From: a virus
Virus record (IMG/VR): IMGVR_UViG_3300013131_000002
Coordinates: 1-64,000 of that record
Reading direction: 5' to 3' (one strand)
DNA length: 64,000 nt
Position numbers and translations under genes: made by a program. This document shows, piece by piece, positions 7,428 to 12,485 of this stretch (position 1 is the first letter of the stretch; each line of letters starts with the position of its first letter). The notes below the pieces were generated by a model that made no database searches, was not told the origin of the DNA, and worked only from the letters and a program-made list of their open reading frames with translations.

Positions 7428-7435
7428 CAAAGATA
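7428..7435 (-). promoter_or_regulatory. Possible -7 promoter element
   Basis: Read leftward this is TATCTTTG, a common Bacteroidota -7 element, about 20 nt before the ATG of the 75-aa gene. No convincing TTTG element lies 19-21 nt upstream, so it may be weak or fortuitous. Confidence 0.3.
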
Positions 7436-7452
7436 GTCAAATTCTTAGACAT

Positions 7453-7690
7453 ACCTATCCCCTTCGATTGTTTTTTGTTTCAAATTGACCTTCAGAGTAC
7501 TGCCGTCTTTAGCCTTCGGAGGAACATTTCTGTCAGCCTATAGTTTTAACCCTCCCCAGTATCCTATATCAATCCCATTTTTGCAACTATCGGGGACAAC
7601 TTTCTCTAGCTATGTTGCTAGAAATAGAACCCGACTTCTGACCCCCTATCTTGGTTACCTCAGGGGTGATCGTTTGGATTACGGTTGCAG
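7453..7690 (-). ncRNA. Structured untranslated leader or small RNA
   Basis: About 240 nt without a supported gene on either strand, immediately downstream of a good leftward promoter (7694-7724). Read leftward it has several hairpins. The clearest pairs TCGGG with CCCGA (bases 7630-7634 and 7590-7594) around an inner 6-bp stem TCTAGC/GCTAGA (7617-7622 and 7605-7610) with a 6-nt loop. A CCTTCGGAGG palindrome also occurs (near 7513-7522). It could be a long 5' leader of the fibre/lysis genes or a separate small RNA. No known RNA family was recognised. Confidence 0.35.
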
Positions 7691-7693
7691 AGA

Positions 7694-7724
7694 CAAAGAT
7701 AGCAAATTACTTACCCTTGTCCAA
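7694..7724 (-). promoter_or_regulatory. Bacteroidota-type promoter
   Basis: Read leftward: TTG (7722-7724), 20 nt, TATCTTTG (7694-7701). This fits the host consensus. It overlaps the 3' end of the 44-aa gene and fires into the structured region 7453-7690 and then the fibre and lysis genes. Confidence 0.6.
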
Positions 7725-7845
7725 CTGAAAGTTTTGTATAATGCTTTGAAGTTTTTAACTTCGAGTGCTTCTTCTTACTGTGAACCCCTGGACGTTTCTT
7801 CTTCGGGGTGGGTTTGAAGTTAGTGTTAGTCTGAACTTTTGCCAT
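7711..7845 (-). CDS. Small basic conserved phage protein (44 aa)
   Basis: A 44-aa, very lysine-rich protein: MAKVQTNTNFKPTPKKKRPG, then VHSKKKHSKLKTSKHYTKL and a GQG C-terminus. The motif KRPGVHxKxKxSKxKxSKxYxKxxxGQG is one I recognise as recurring in small proteins of Bacteroidota phages, which is the main evidence that this short frame is real. The charge suggests binding to nucleic acid or ribosomes; the role is unknown. It is second-last in a short leftward run (50, 54, 44 aa) and starts 6 nt after the 54-aa gene ends. The overlapping rightward frame at 7485-7817 is judged to be a shadow. Confidence 0.65.
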   Translation of the reverse strand: MAKVQTNTNFKPTPKKKRPGVHSKKKHSKLKTSKHYTKLSVGQG

Positions 7846-7851
7846 TGTTAG

Positions 7852-8016
7852 TTAGTGTTTTTCAAGTGTTAATCTAAGTGAGATCGAGTACAAGTACAAA
7901 CTTATGTACAACTCCCACCAAAGTTTATCTTTTGGACGAACAAACTTAAAATCTACCCCAATCCTGTTGGTGATCTTCATTCGTCTCTTGGTTCCTCTTA
8001 CCTTTAATCTTTTCAT
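7852..8016 (-). CDS. Small basic hypothetical protein (54 aa)
   Basis: A 54-aa protein with a strongly basic N-terminal half (MKRLKVRGTKRRMKITNRIG) and an aromatic, hydrophobic C-terminal half (WWELYISLYLYSISLRLTLE) that could be a short membrane-associated or amphipathic helix. It lies between two small genes with 12-nt and 6-nt gaps. No family recognised. Supported by position, leftward polarity and an A-rich start region. Confidence 0.45.
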   Translation of the reverse strand: MKRLKVRGTKRRMKITNRIGVDFKFVRPKDKLWWELYISLYLYSISLRLTLEKH

Positions 8017-8028
8017 CTTATTCTGTAT

Positions 8029-8181
8029 TTAGCTTCCACAATAAAGACAACCCTCATCGTCGTCGTCATAGTATCCACTGGTTATCTTTTCTACTTCTTC
8101 ACTGACTTGTGCATTAGTCCATGTAGGGTTTTTCATCTTAATCTGAACCCTTAAAAAGTGGTGTTGTTCTAAACTATTCAT
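8029..8181 (-). CDS. Small acidic protein with C-terminal CxxC (50 or 35 aa)
   Basis: A 50-aa frame ending in a run of aspartates and GCLYCGS, a CxxC pair. The first ATG (8181) is only 5 nt from a promoter -7 element (8187-8194), so the transcript would be nearly leaderless. An in-frame ATG at 8136 (MKNPTWTNAQVSEEVEKITS) gives a 35-aa product with a normal leader and may be the true start. It is the first gene of the leftward block. Function unknown. Confidence 0.45.
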   Translation of the reverse strand: MNSLEQHHFLRVQIKMKNPTWTNAQVSEEVEKITSGYYDDDDEGCLYCGS

Positions 8182-8182
8182 C

Positions 8183-8210
8183 GTAACAAATATACTATGA
8201 AAATTGTTAC
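8183..8210 (-). promoter_or_regulatory. Promoter element within an inverted repeat (operator-like)
   Basis: The arms GTAACAA (8183-8189) and TTGTTAC (8204-8210) form a perfect inverted repeat with a 14-nt spacer. The leftward -7 element TATATTTG (8187-8194) lies within it. A further GTTACAA follows at 8214-8220. A repressor dimer bound here would block the promoter of the leftward small genes. The -35-like element is poor (nearest TTG at 15 or 23 nt), consistent with an activated or regulated promoter. Confidence 0.45.
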
Positions 8211-8678
8211 AAGGTTACAATGTGTTTTTATACCCTAAAGGGACATTATAGTGTGATTATTCAGTCATTAACTTAAAAAACTCCCGATAGGGTATGAATC
8301 CCCATACTTTAATATGAGTTAGATGTGGAAAATAACATCTTTGTCGCAACTATAGTAAATTTTTGAGACAAACTAATGTGGATAATTGTCCCCATATTAA
8401 GGCTTATCGTTGATAATACTCCCCAACCCCTGCCAAACTCCGAAGTAAAATGTAGCCAAACTCAGAAGTTAGTTGATATGCAAATGCATATAGAATTACC
8501 GATCTGCTTAATACAGTATGCAATTACATATAAGATGGGTAGCGTTTCTAACCTACTAAAAATTTTTTTGGGGTAAAATTTTTATGGGGAAATTTTTTGA
8601 GAGTGATGCCCTACGTATTCAAAGACCCCCACTAAGTTTGGGGATTATGGCTAACCTCTCCGTTTCCCCAAGCATGCC
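8211..8678. other. Non-coding divergent region, candidate origin or control region
   Basis: About 470 nt between diverging blocks with no supported gene. It holds a perfect 7-bp inverted repeat ATATGCA/TGCATAT (8476-8482 and 8485-8491), CCC/GGG mini-hairpins near 8233-8242 and 8282-8292, and AT-rich direct repeats at 8558-8601. A divergent, AT-rich, repeat-bearing gap next to early genes is where phages often place an origin or early promoters. No direct evidence of origin function. Confidence 0.4.
8558..8601. repeat. Tandem AT-rich direct repeats
   Basis: Two consecutive copies of about 15-16 nt (AAAAATTTTTTTGGGG at 8558-8573 and AAAATTTTTATGGGG at 8575-8589) plus a partial third (AAATTTTTTGAG, 8590-8601). 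Spacing is close to one and a half helical turns. They could be iterons, a DNA-unwinding element or protein-binding sites. Confidence 0.55.
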
Positions 8679-8885
8679 ATGCAGATTACATCAGCAAGCA
8701 TTACTCCAACCAAGAAATGGTTGATCATCAATGGTGAGACCACCATCGATGAAACATCGTTCACTCTGAAGACAGAGATGAAGATGTACGATCCACAGCA
8801 TCCACAGTACGATGTACTGGTGGAAGCAGTTACTCGTATGGGCCTCCTCGGCCCAGTTACTAAGCCTTCTAGGAAGGCTAAGTAA
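8679..8885 (+). CDS. Hypothetical 68-aa early protein
   Basis: First rightward gene after the divergent region. The product starts MQITSASITPTKKWLIINGE and has several short beta-strands (TSFTLKTEMKMYD) and a basic C-terminus (KPSRKAK). It is followed 5 nt later by a strong intrinsic terminator (8891-8916), so it forms a single-gene transcript, suggesting independent early expression. No family recognised. Confidence 0.6.
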   Translation: MQITSASITPTKKWLIINGETTIDETSFTLKTEMKMYDPQHPQYDVLVEAVTRMGLLGPVTKPSRKAK

Positions 8886-8890
8886 CATCT

Positions 8891-8916
8891 AGGGAACCTT
8901 CGGGTTCCCTTTTTTG
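8891..8916 (+). terminator. Intrinsic terminator after first early gene
   Basis: An 8-bp stem AGGGAACC/GGTTCCCT (8891-8898 and 8903-8910) closes a TTCG tetraloop and is followed by a run of T (8910-8915). This is a textbook rho-independent terminator. Confidence 0.9.
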
Positions 8917-9035
8917 ACTGTAAGGTATTGCTTGGCTAAACTACGAGAGTGGTTGCCAGGCATCTCACATCTGTCTCAAGGCTAATTGATTGTTGCCTAT
9001 AAAACAATCTATCTAACTCTATAACACATTATGTT

Positions 9036-9221
9036 ATGAAGTACTTCATGTTAACCATCCTCATCCTTGCTTTCTTAGATAGTCTTGCACTAGTCTATTT
9101 CACTGTAACAATACTCAAACCTGACTGGTATGTTCTTGCATTCCTCTCATTTGTTTCATTGTTCTGTGCATCTCTTCTTGTGTTTCATATACATGAGTTG
9201 AGAACTGGAAAGCATTTTTAA
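9036..9221 (+). CDS. Small two-helix membrane protein
   Basis: A 61-aa protein, largely hydrophobic, with two probable membrane helices (about 3-28, FMLTILILAFLDSLALVYFTV; about 31-52, YVLAFLSFVSLFCASLLVFHI) and a short basic tail. Early phage membrane proteins of this size are often involved in superinfection exclusion or membrane remodelling, but there is no specific signature here. Positions 8917-9035 before it hold no other gene. Confidence 0.5.
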   Translation: MKYFMLTILILAFLDSLALVYFTVTILKPDWYVLAFLSFVSLFCASLLVFHIHELRTGKHF

Positions 9222-9517
9222 ACATTACAACCAACAGCATTGAGATCTGATTTGTCGATACAAGTCTTTCGATTGATATGTTGTTGGTTTGTATTAATGC
9301 ACCATAACTTACTTCACAAGGGTAAGCAGTTGTAACAAACCTTCTTGATAAACCTGAATAATTACAGGTCAAGGTAATGCTATGCTTGTCATAGATATAC
9401 ACAACGGACTCTATGAGTCTAAACTAGGTTAGGAAGTGATTCCTTATAACCAATGTGTTACAACTGAGTGCAGAGTGGTACAACAAAGTAAATCATAAAC
9501 TAAAATCATAAACGAAC
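9222..9517 (+). ncRNA. Hairpin-rich untranslated region, possible structured RNA
   Basis: About 300 nt without a plausible gene. Possible stems include GGTTTGT/ACAAACC (9286-9292 with 9335-9341) enclosing CTTAC/GTAAG (9308-9312 with 9322-9326), ACCTG/CAGGT (near 9352-9369), GACTC/GAGTC (near 9412-9424) and AGGAA/TTCCT (near 9431-9445). The GGTTTGT strand can alternatively pair with ACAACC at 9227-9232, so two folds compete. It could be a regulatory leader of the 139-aa gene or a separate RNA. No known family was recognised. Confidence 0.35.
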
Positions 9518-9937
9518 ATGAAAGTAGTACTTAACAATGAGTATGGTGGATACGGTTTATCTACTGATATACTAAAGATGTATTTAGAAAGAACTAATAC
9601 ACCTTACGAAACAAGTTTTGTTCAACCTGAATACTACACTAACTATGATGGTATAGTGGTAGATGGTCAACCTTTTTATGATGACTGTATCCAAAGACAC
9701 GATCCTGTCTTGATACAAATTCTAGAAGGATTACAAGTATTGTGTAGATATAAACATCTAAAGATTGTAGAAATCCCTGACTTTGCTTCGTATTCTATTG
9801 GTGAGTATGACGGTATAGAGTGGATTGAGAATACTTGGATCGAAGTAACTATTGATGAACTACGTTCTGGTCTTTCACAGGAAAGATTAGAACAAGTTAG
9901 TCAAGTAGACTTTATTAGGACAATAGAAAGGACGTGA
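9518..9937 (+). CDS. Conserved phage hypothetical protein (139 aa)
   Basis: An acidic 139-aa protein starting MKVVLNNEYGGYGLSTDILK. This N-terminal pattern (K-V/I-V-hydrophobic-N-x-x-YGG-F/Y-GLS) is one I recognise from a family of uncharacterised proteins in diverse large phages. The centre is rich in Asp and Tyr, and a short basic-acidic helix lies at the C-terminus. No catalytic motif stands out. Its leader contains TCATAAACTAAAA (9493-9505), repeated before the next gene. Function unknown. Confidence 0.65.
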   Translation: MKVVLNNEYGGYGLSTDILKMYLERTNTPYETSFVQPEYYTNYDGIVVDGQPFYDDCIQRHDPVLIQILEGLQVLCRYKHLKIVEIPDFASYSIGEYDGIEWIENTWIEVTIDELRSGLSQERLEQVSQVDFIRTIERT

Positions 9938-9977
9938 TATTCGTCGTATTCCTAGGCATGAAGACAAACTGCCTTAT

Positions 9978-9992
9978 ATTTTGTAATCAATC
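9978..9992 (+). repeat. Copy 1 of 15-nt motif, candidate early promoter element
   Basis: ATTTTGTAATCAATC occurs here and again at 11760-11774. Both copies directly follow a hairpin (here AGGCA/TGCCT, about 9953-9975) and lie 17-32 nt before a start codon. It does not match the host promoter consensus well. It may be an early promoter for the virion RNA polymerase or a processing signal. Confidence 0.4.
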
Positions 9993-10023
9993 AACATAAT
10001 TCATAAACTAAAAATCAAAAACC

Positions 10024-10479
10024 GTGAAAGCACAAAAAGAAAATCAAACAGTTAGTATTAAGGTTAGTACTGACTCAATTGCACAACACTTACATAATGT
10101 AGTTTCTGAGCATCCTAATGCAGATGCGTTAGTAGACACTATCATTGGCGTAGGATTAACAACAGGTAAACTTGGACACATGTTCATGGGTGCGTTAGGT
10201 GTTGTTCCTATTCAACAGTTTGGTATTGGGGAAGAAGTTATATGCACAGATAGTGTGTATGATTACCTCAACACCGAAGGGTCAGACCGTCCAGATTATA
10301 GAGAGATAGGTGCGTGTCGTATAAAGTCTTACAGACCGTACGATGATAGCCAATATGCTGTAGAGTATTATCGTATCAATAAAGATGGTGCTAGAGTTAC
10401 TGACGTAGCATATGTTTGTTCAGATACATTATCTGCTATGCCGTTACTACCTCCAACTGAAATACATAATGTACTATGA
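10024..10479 (+). CDS. Hypothetical 151-aa protein
   Basis: The frame starts with GTG at 10024, the only sensible start near the leader. An N-terminal part contains a helical and glycine-rich stretch (ADALVDTIIGVGLTTGKLGHMFMGALGVV, residues about 38-66, split by charged residues). The C-terminal part (about 70-140) looks like a small beta-barrel (FGIGEEVICTDSVYDYL, GACRIKSYRPYDDSQYAVEY) reminiscent of SH3-like or KOW-type folds. It overlaps the next gene by 4 nt. No family recognised. Confidence 0.55.
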   Translation: MKAQKENQTVSIKVSTDSIAQHLHNVVSEHPNADALVDTIIGVGLTTGKLGHMFMGALGVVPIQQFGIGEEVICTDSVYDYLNTEGSDRPDYREIGACRIKSYRPYDDSQYAVEYYRINKDGARVTDVAYVCSDTLSAMPLLPPTEIHNVL

Positions 10480-10697
10480 GAAAGCAATTTAAACAAGTGT
10501 TCCGTGGACTAATGGAATTAGTTGCGGTATTCATTGCAGTGTTTATTACACCAGCTGTAATTGCAGCAGTTGTTAATCTTAACACTGATGTATACTTCTC
10601 ATGTGTACAACATTCTGCTTACGATGCAGTAATGTCTGTTATTGGTATTTGCTTTTGTTTCGTTTACATGGGAATGTATCAAGATGAAAAAGCTTAA
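10476..10697 (+). CDS. Small membrane protein (73 aa)
   Basis: A basic N-terminus (MRKQFKQVFRGLM) leads into two hydrophobic helices (about 14-36, LVAVFIAVFITPAVIAAVV; about 50-68, VMSVIGICFCFVYMGMY), with an acidic end. It overlaps the upstream gene by 4 nt and the downstream gene by 14 nt, so the three are translated together. Probably inner membrane; role unknown. Confidence 0.55.
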   Translation: MRKQFKQVFRGLMELVAVFIAVFITPAVIAAVVNLNTDVYFSCVQHSAYDAVMSVIGICFCFVYMGMYQDEKA

Positions 10698-10869
10698 GTA
10701 CCATCTACAACTTCATTGGTATTGGGAGGAACGAGTATTCGTATTCGTTCCAACCATTGCCTTTGGGGAATGCCTACCAGATTACGATGATTCGTATTGG
10801 TTTGCTTTTATGTTTGGACCTATGAGATTAGGTATCAAACGAGTTGCTAATAATATAGCACAAGACTAA
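10684..10869 (+). CDS. Hypothetical 61-aa aromatic-rich protein
   Basis: I place the start at the ATG at 10684 (MKKLKYHLQLHWYWEERVFV). A longer in-frame extension to 10642 would lie deep inside the preceding gene. The product is rich in Trp, Tyr and Phe. The second half, FGECLPDYDDSYWFAFMFGP, followed by a basic-acidic end, is reminiscent of small conserved phage proteins with W-F-x-x-GP patterns, but I cannot name a family. It overlaps the membrane protein gene by 14 nt. Confidence 0.5.
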   Translation: MKKLKYHLQLHWYWEERVFVFVPTIAFGECLPDYDDSYWFAFMFGPMRLGIKRVANNIAQD

Positions 10870-10898
10870 GGATTTACATAAAAATCATATAAAAACAA

Positions 10899-11498
10899 AT
10901 GTTTAACACAGTTAACACTGGCTCATTGCAGGGATTGCAAGTGGGTCAAACCTTGTTACTCCATTCTAGGAAAGTGAATGGTGGAAAAATTCAATTGGAA
11001 TTTGCTGAAGTCCTAAACAGCGGCTCAAACACAGTAAATCCTCTTGCTTTATTCAATGGCTCTGATGAGAGATTCACTCAGGGTGGTGCACGTCGTGCAT
11101 GGTTAACAGCCGAACCAAAAGATGCTAGTAAGTATCTTGGTATCGACTTGTCTTCTACTAATCCTGGTTGGACTATCGATGAGATGGGAAGAGAAATCTT
11201 ACCATTGAACATCCTTAATCCTAAGGCTAAGGTTGGAGACGAAGAAATTGCTTTGAAAGTTGAAGTTGTAGAAACAACTGAACCAACTGATTGGCAACGT
11301 TCTAACATTAGCACTGCTGCTAAGCGTCGTGGTAAAGATGGAGATTACATTACTCACAAGGGTATGTATATCTTTGCTAACACACGTGTAGCATTCCGTA
11401 CTGCTAATCACGTATTTCTAGAGCCAGATGCTAAGGTATCTGTATCTGGAGGTATTCCTGCTGGAGTTGATTTTCAGACAGGTGAGATTTTCAACTAA
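10899..11498 (+). CDS. Hypothetical 199-aa protein, probably abundant early product
   Basis: The sequence is mixed alpha/beta with no membrane helix. It includes LQGLQVGQTLLLHSRKVNGG near the start, a central segment with two tryptophans, and a C-terminal strand-rich part (MYIFANTRVAFRTANHVFL, then SGGIPAGVDFQTGEIF). Its codons look carefully arranged and it is followed by an elaborate hairpin region and a strong terminator, which suggests high, defined expression. I considered a single-stranded DNA-binding or capsid-related role but found no supporting motif. Function unknown. Confidence 0.6.
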   Translation: MFNTVNTGSLQGLQVGQTLLLHSRKVNGGKIQLEFAEVLNSGSNTVNPLALFNGSDERFTQGGARRAWLTAEPKDASKYLGIDLSSTNPGWTIDEMGREILPLNILNPKAKVGDEEIALKVEVVETTEPTDWQRSNISTAAKRRGKDGDYITHKGMYIFANTRVAFRTANHVFLEPDAKVSVSGGIPAGVDFQTGEIFN

Positions 11499-11504
11499 TA
11501 GTTG

Positions 11505-11700
11505 AAGGTTAATATTACACCATACTTGACCACGTAGAGTCTTAACTTACTCGTGATGCTAACTACACAGTTTAGTAGAGTAAGAGTATGTGTGTAATTA
11601 CTTCTGTGCAGAGCAAACCAAGGGTTGTAACCTTGCAGAAGTACAACAGTATGTAATCTGTTTGCTTAAGAGGTTAAGTATAATTAAACCTAGGGGTTTA
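11505..11700 (+). ncRNA. Structured 3' untranslated region, possible small RNA
   Basis: About 200 nt with no supported gene. A first hairpin pairs CTTACTC with GAGTAAG (11546-11552 and 11578-11584), with a possible inner stem CTAACT/AGTTTAG. A second pairs TACTTCTG with CAGAAGTA (11599-11606 and 11636-11643), enclosing CAAGG/CCTTG. It lies between the 199-aa gene and a long terminator, so it is transcribed and ends with a stable 3' hairpin, as many small RNAs do. No family recognised. Confidence 0.4.
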
Positions 11701-11701
11701 G

Positions 11702-11760
11702 AAAAGGGTCTGAGAGTAACTAATGCTGAAAAGAATTAGTATCTCAGCCCTTTTTTTTTA
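11702..11760 (+). terminator. Long intrinsic terminator
   Basis: AAAAGGG-T-CTGAGA (11702-11715) pairs with TCTCAG-CCCTTTT (11742-11754), and an inner ACTAAT/ATTAGT stem (11719-11724 and 11735-11740) extends it. A tract of nine T follows (11751-11759). Strong rho-independent terminator for the 10024-11700 transcript. Confidence 0.88.
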
Positions 11761-11774
11761 TTTTGTAATCAATC
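11760..11774 (+). repeat. Copy 2 of 15-nt motif, candidate early promoter element
   Basis: ATTTTGTAATCAATC, identical to 9978-9992, begins directly at the end of the terminator T-tract and lies 16 nt before the ATG of the 49-aa gene. A new transcript must start about here, which supports a promoter role. Confidence 0.45.
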
Positions 11775-11790
11775 TAAAACTATAATAAAA

Positions 11791-11940
11791 ATGGAAGAAC
11801 CAATTCACAGCGATGTGCTATCAGCAGTTATAAAGCACATAATATCTAATGCTGGTATAACTGATAAGTTAATTATTGATACTTTTGCTTTAGGCTTTAT
11901 AGCAGGAGTTAGATTTGTAGAAAATTCTCAAGCACAATAA
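11791..11940 (+). CDS. Hypothetical 49-aa protein
   Basis: A short frame starting MEEPIHSDVLSAVIKHIISN, with a second helix (TFALGFIAGVRFVEN) that is amphipathic to moderately hydrophobic. It follows the terminator/motif at 11702-11774 with an A-rich leader and precedes a small lipoprotein gene by 32 nt. No family recognised; real by position and codon use rather than homology. Confidence 0.45.
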   Translation: MEEPIHSDVLSAVIKHIISNAGITDKLIIDTFALGFIAGVRFVENSQAQ

Positions 11941-11972
11941 TCACGAAACATATTCACAAAAACAAATACGTC

Positions 11973-12134
11973 ATGAAAAATTCAACTCTTTATGCTCTAA
12001 TTACCTTTGCACTAATATGTGTAATGGCTTGCATGACTTCTTGCACAACCTCAAAAGGTTATGATTACAAGTCTCATGCAAAACGTAGTAATACTGGACC
12101 AAGTAAATGCTTTAAGAAGCATAATAATTGGTAA
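11973..12134 (+). CDS. Small lipoprotein (53 aa)
   Basis: The N-terminus is a type II signal peptide: MKN, a hydrophobic stretch (LYALITFALICVMA), then a lipobox-like MTSC with the cysteine at residue 24 (another cysteine at 20). The mature part (about 30 aa) is basic, YDYKSHAKRSNTGPSKCF, resembling short lipoproteins common in Bacteroidota genomes. Phage early lipoproteins often sit in the envelope and block re-infection (T5 Llp is an example), but that role is only suggested here. Confidence 0.6.
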   Translation: MKNSTLYALITFALICVMACMTSCTTSKGYDYKSHAKRSNTGPSKCFKKHNNW

Positions 12135-12140
12135 GAAAAT

Positions 12141-12256
12141 AATCACGGTACCAGCTCGTGCCCATGGGTAGCTCCCAACACCTTGGATGAACGACATTAG
12201 ATTGAGTGTACATTTACTTCTAATCGTCCTAAACTCCAGTAAACTGGTATCGTGAT
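12141..12256 (+). ncRNA. Structured RNA element closed by a 14-bp stem, upstream of polA
   Basis: AATCACGGTACCAG (12141-12154) pairs with CTGGTATCGTGATT (12243-12256) over 14 positions, the only imperfection being one G-U pair. Inside, GACATTAGA (12193-12201) pairs with TCTAATCGTC (12219-12228) with one bulge, and a GC-rich arm (about 12157-12182, GTG/CAC and GGG/CCC) gives a third branch. A multi-branch junction closed by a long stem 22 nt before a start codon resembles a riboswitch-like or protein-binding leader. No known class was recognised. Confidence 0.5.
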
Positions 12257-12278
12257 TTATGTTTAAAATTAATCACTT

Positions 12279-12485
12279 ATGGGTTATATGAAGTGGGTAA
12301 AAGGCCTGATGGACACGGGTCGACACACTGTTCTTCGTCAAAAGTATGATGAAGCAGTTAAGTGTAAATTTCAACGTGTAGAGTTTGATAATTCTAACAT
12401 GGATATTAAGTTTGTAGAAGCTGTTCTTGATTTCATTGACAAGAATGACGATGCACACCAATCCACTAAGAATGAAATACTCTGA
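12279..12485 (+). CDS. Hypothetical 68-aa protein preceding polA
   Basis: The product (MGYMKWVKGLMDTGRHTVLR start) is helical, with a basic first half and an acidic second half ending in a hydrophilic tail. It overlaps the polA start by 14 nt, so translation is coupled. It is the first gene after the structured element at 12141-12256. No motif recognised. Confidence 0.5.
   Translation: MGYMKWVKGLMDTGRHTVLRQKYDEAVKCKFQRVEFDNSNMDIKFVEAVLDFIDKNDDAHQSTKNEIL

Noticed and set aside
7393-7452. A 19-codon leftward frame overlapping the 75-aa gene
   Set aside because: Too short and without features. A leader peptide is possible but nothing supports it.
7485-7817. A 110-aa rightward open frame
   Set aside because: It lies opposite a structured leader and a recognisable small basic gene on the other strand. 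Its composition looks random and no rightward promoter precedes it.
8633-8640. Host-type promoter (TAAGTTTG) before the first rightward gene
   Set aside because: The -7 element is present, but no TTTG or TTG is found 19-21 nt upstream, so I did not list it.
9115-9402. A 95-aa leftward open frame
   Set aside because: It is antisense to a small membrane protein and a hairpin-rich stretch, and is the only leftward frame in a rightward block. No promoter.
10642-10683. Upstream extension of the 61-aa gene at 10684
   Set aside because: It would start well inside the preceding membrane-protein gene, and the ATG at 10684 gives a normal short overlap.
12141-12256. tRNA-like element
   Set aside because: A long closing stem and a branched fold are present, but no T-loop consensus, anticodon arm of correct size or CCA end could be placed.
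8182-12278. CRISPR array or diversity-generating retroelement
   Set aside because: The repeats seen are short and tandem without regular spacers, and no reverse transcriptase or variable/template repeat pair was found.
12427-12471. Upstream extension of the DNA polymerase gene
   Set aside because: These codons overlap the previous gene and lack similarity to polymerase N-termini. The ATG at 12472 is better.
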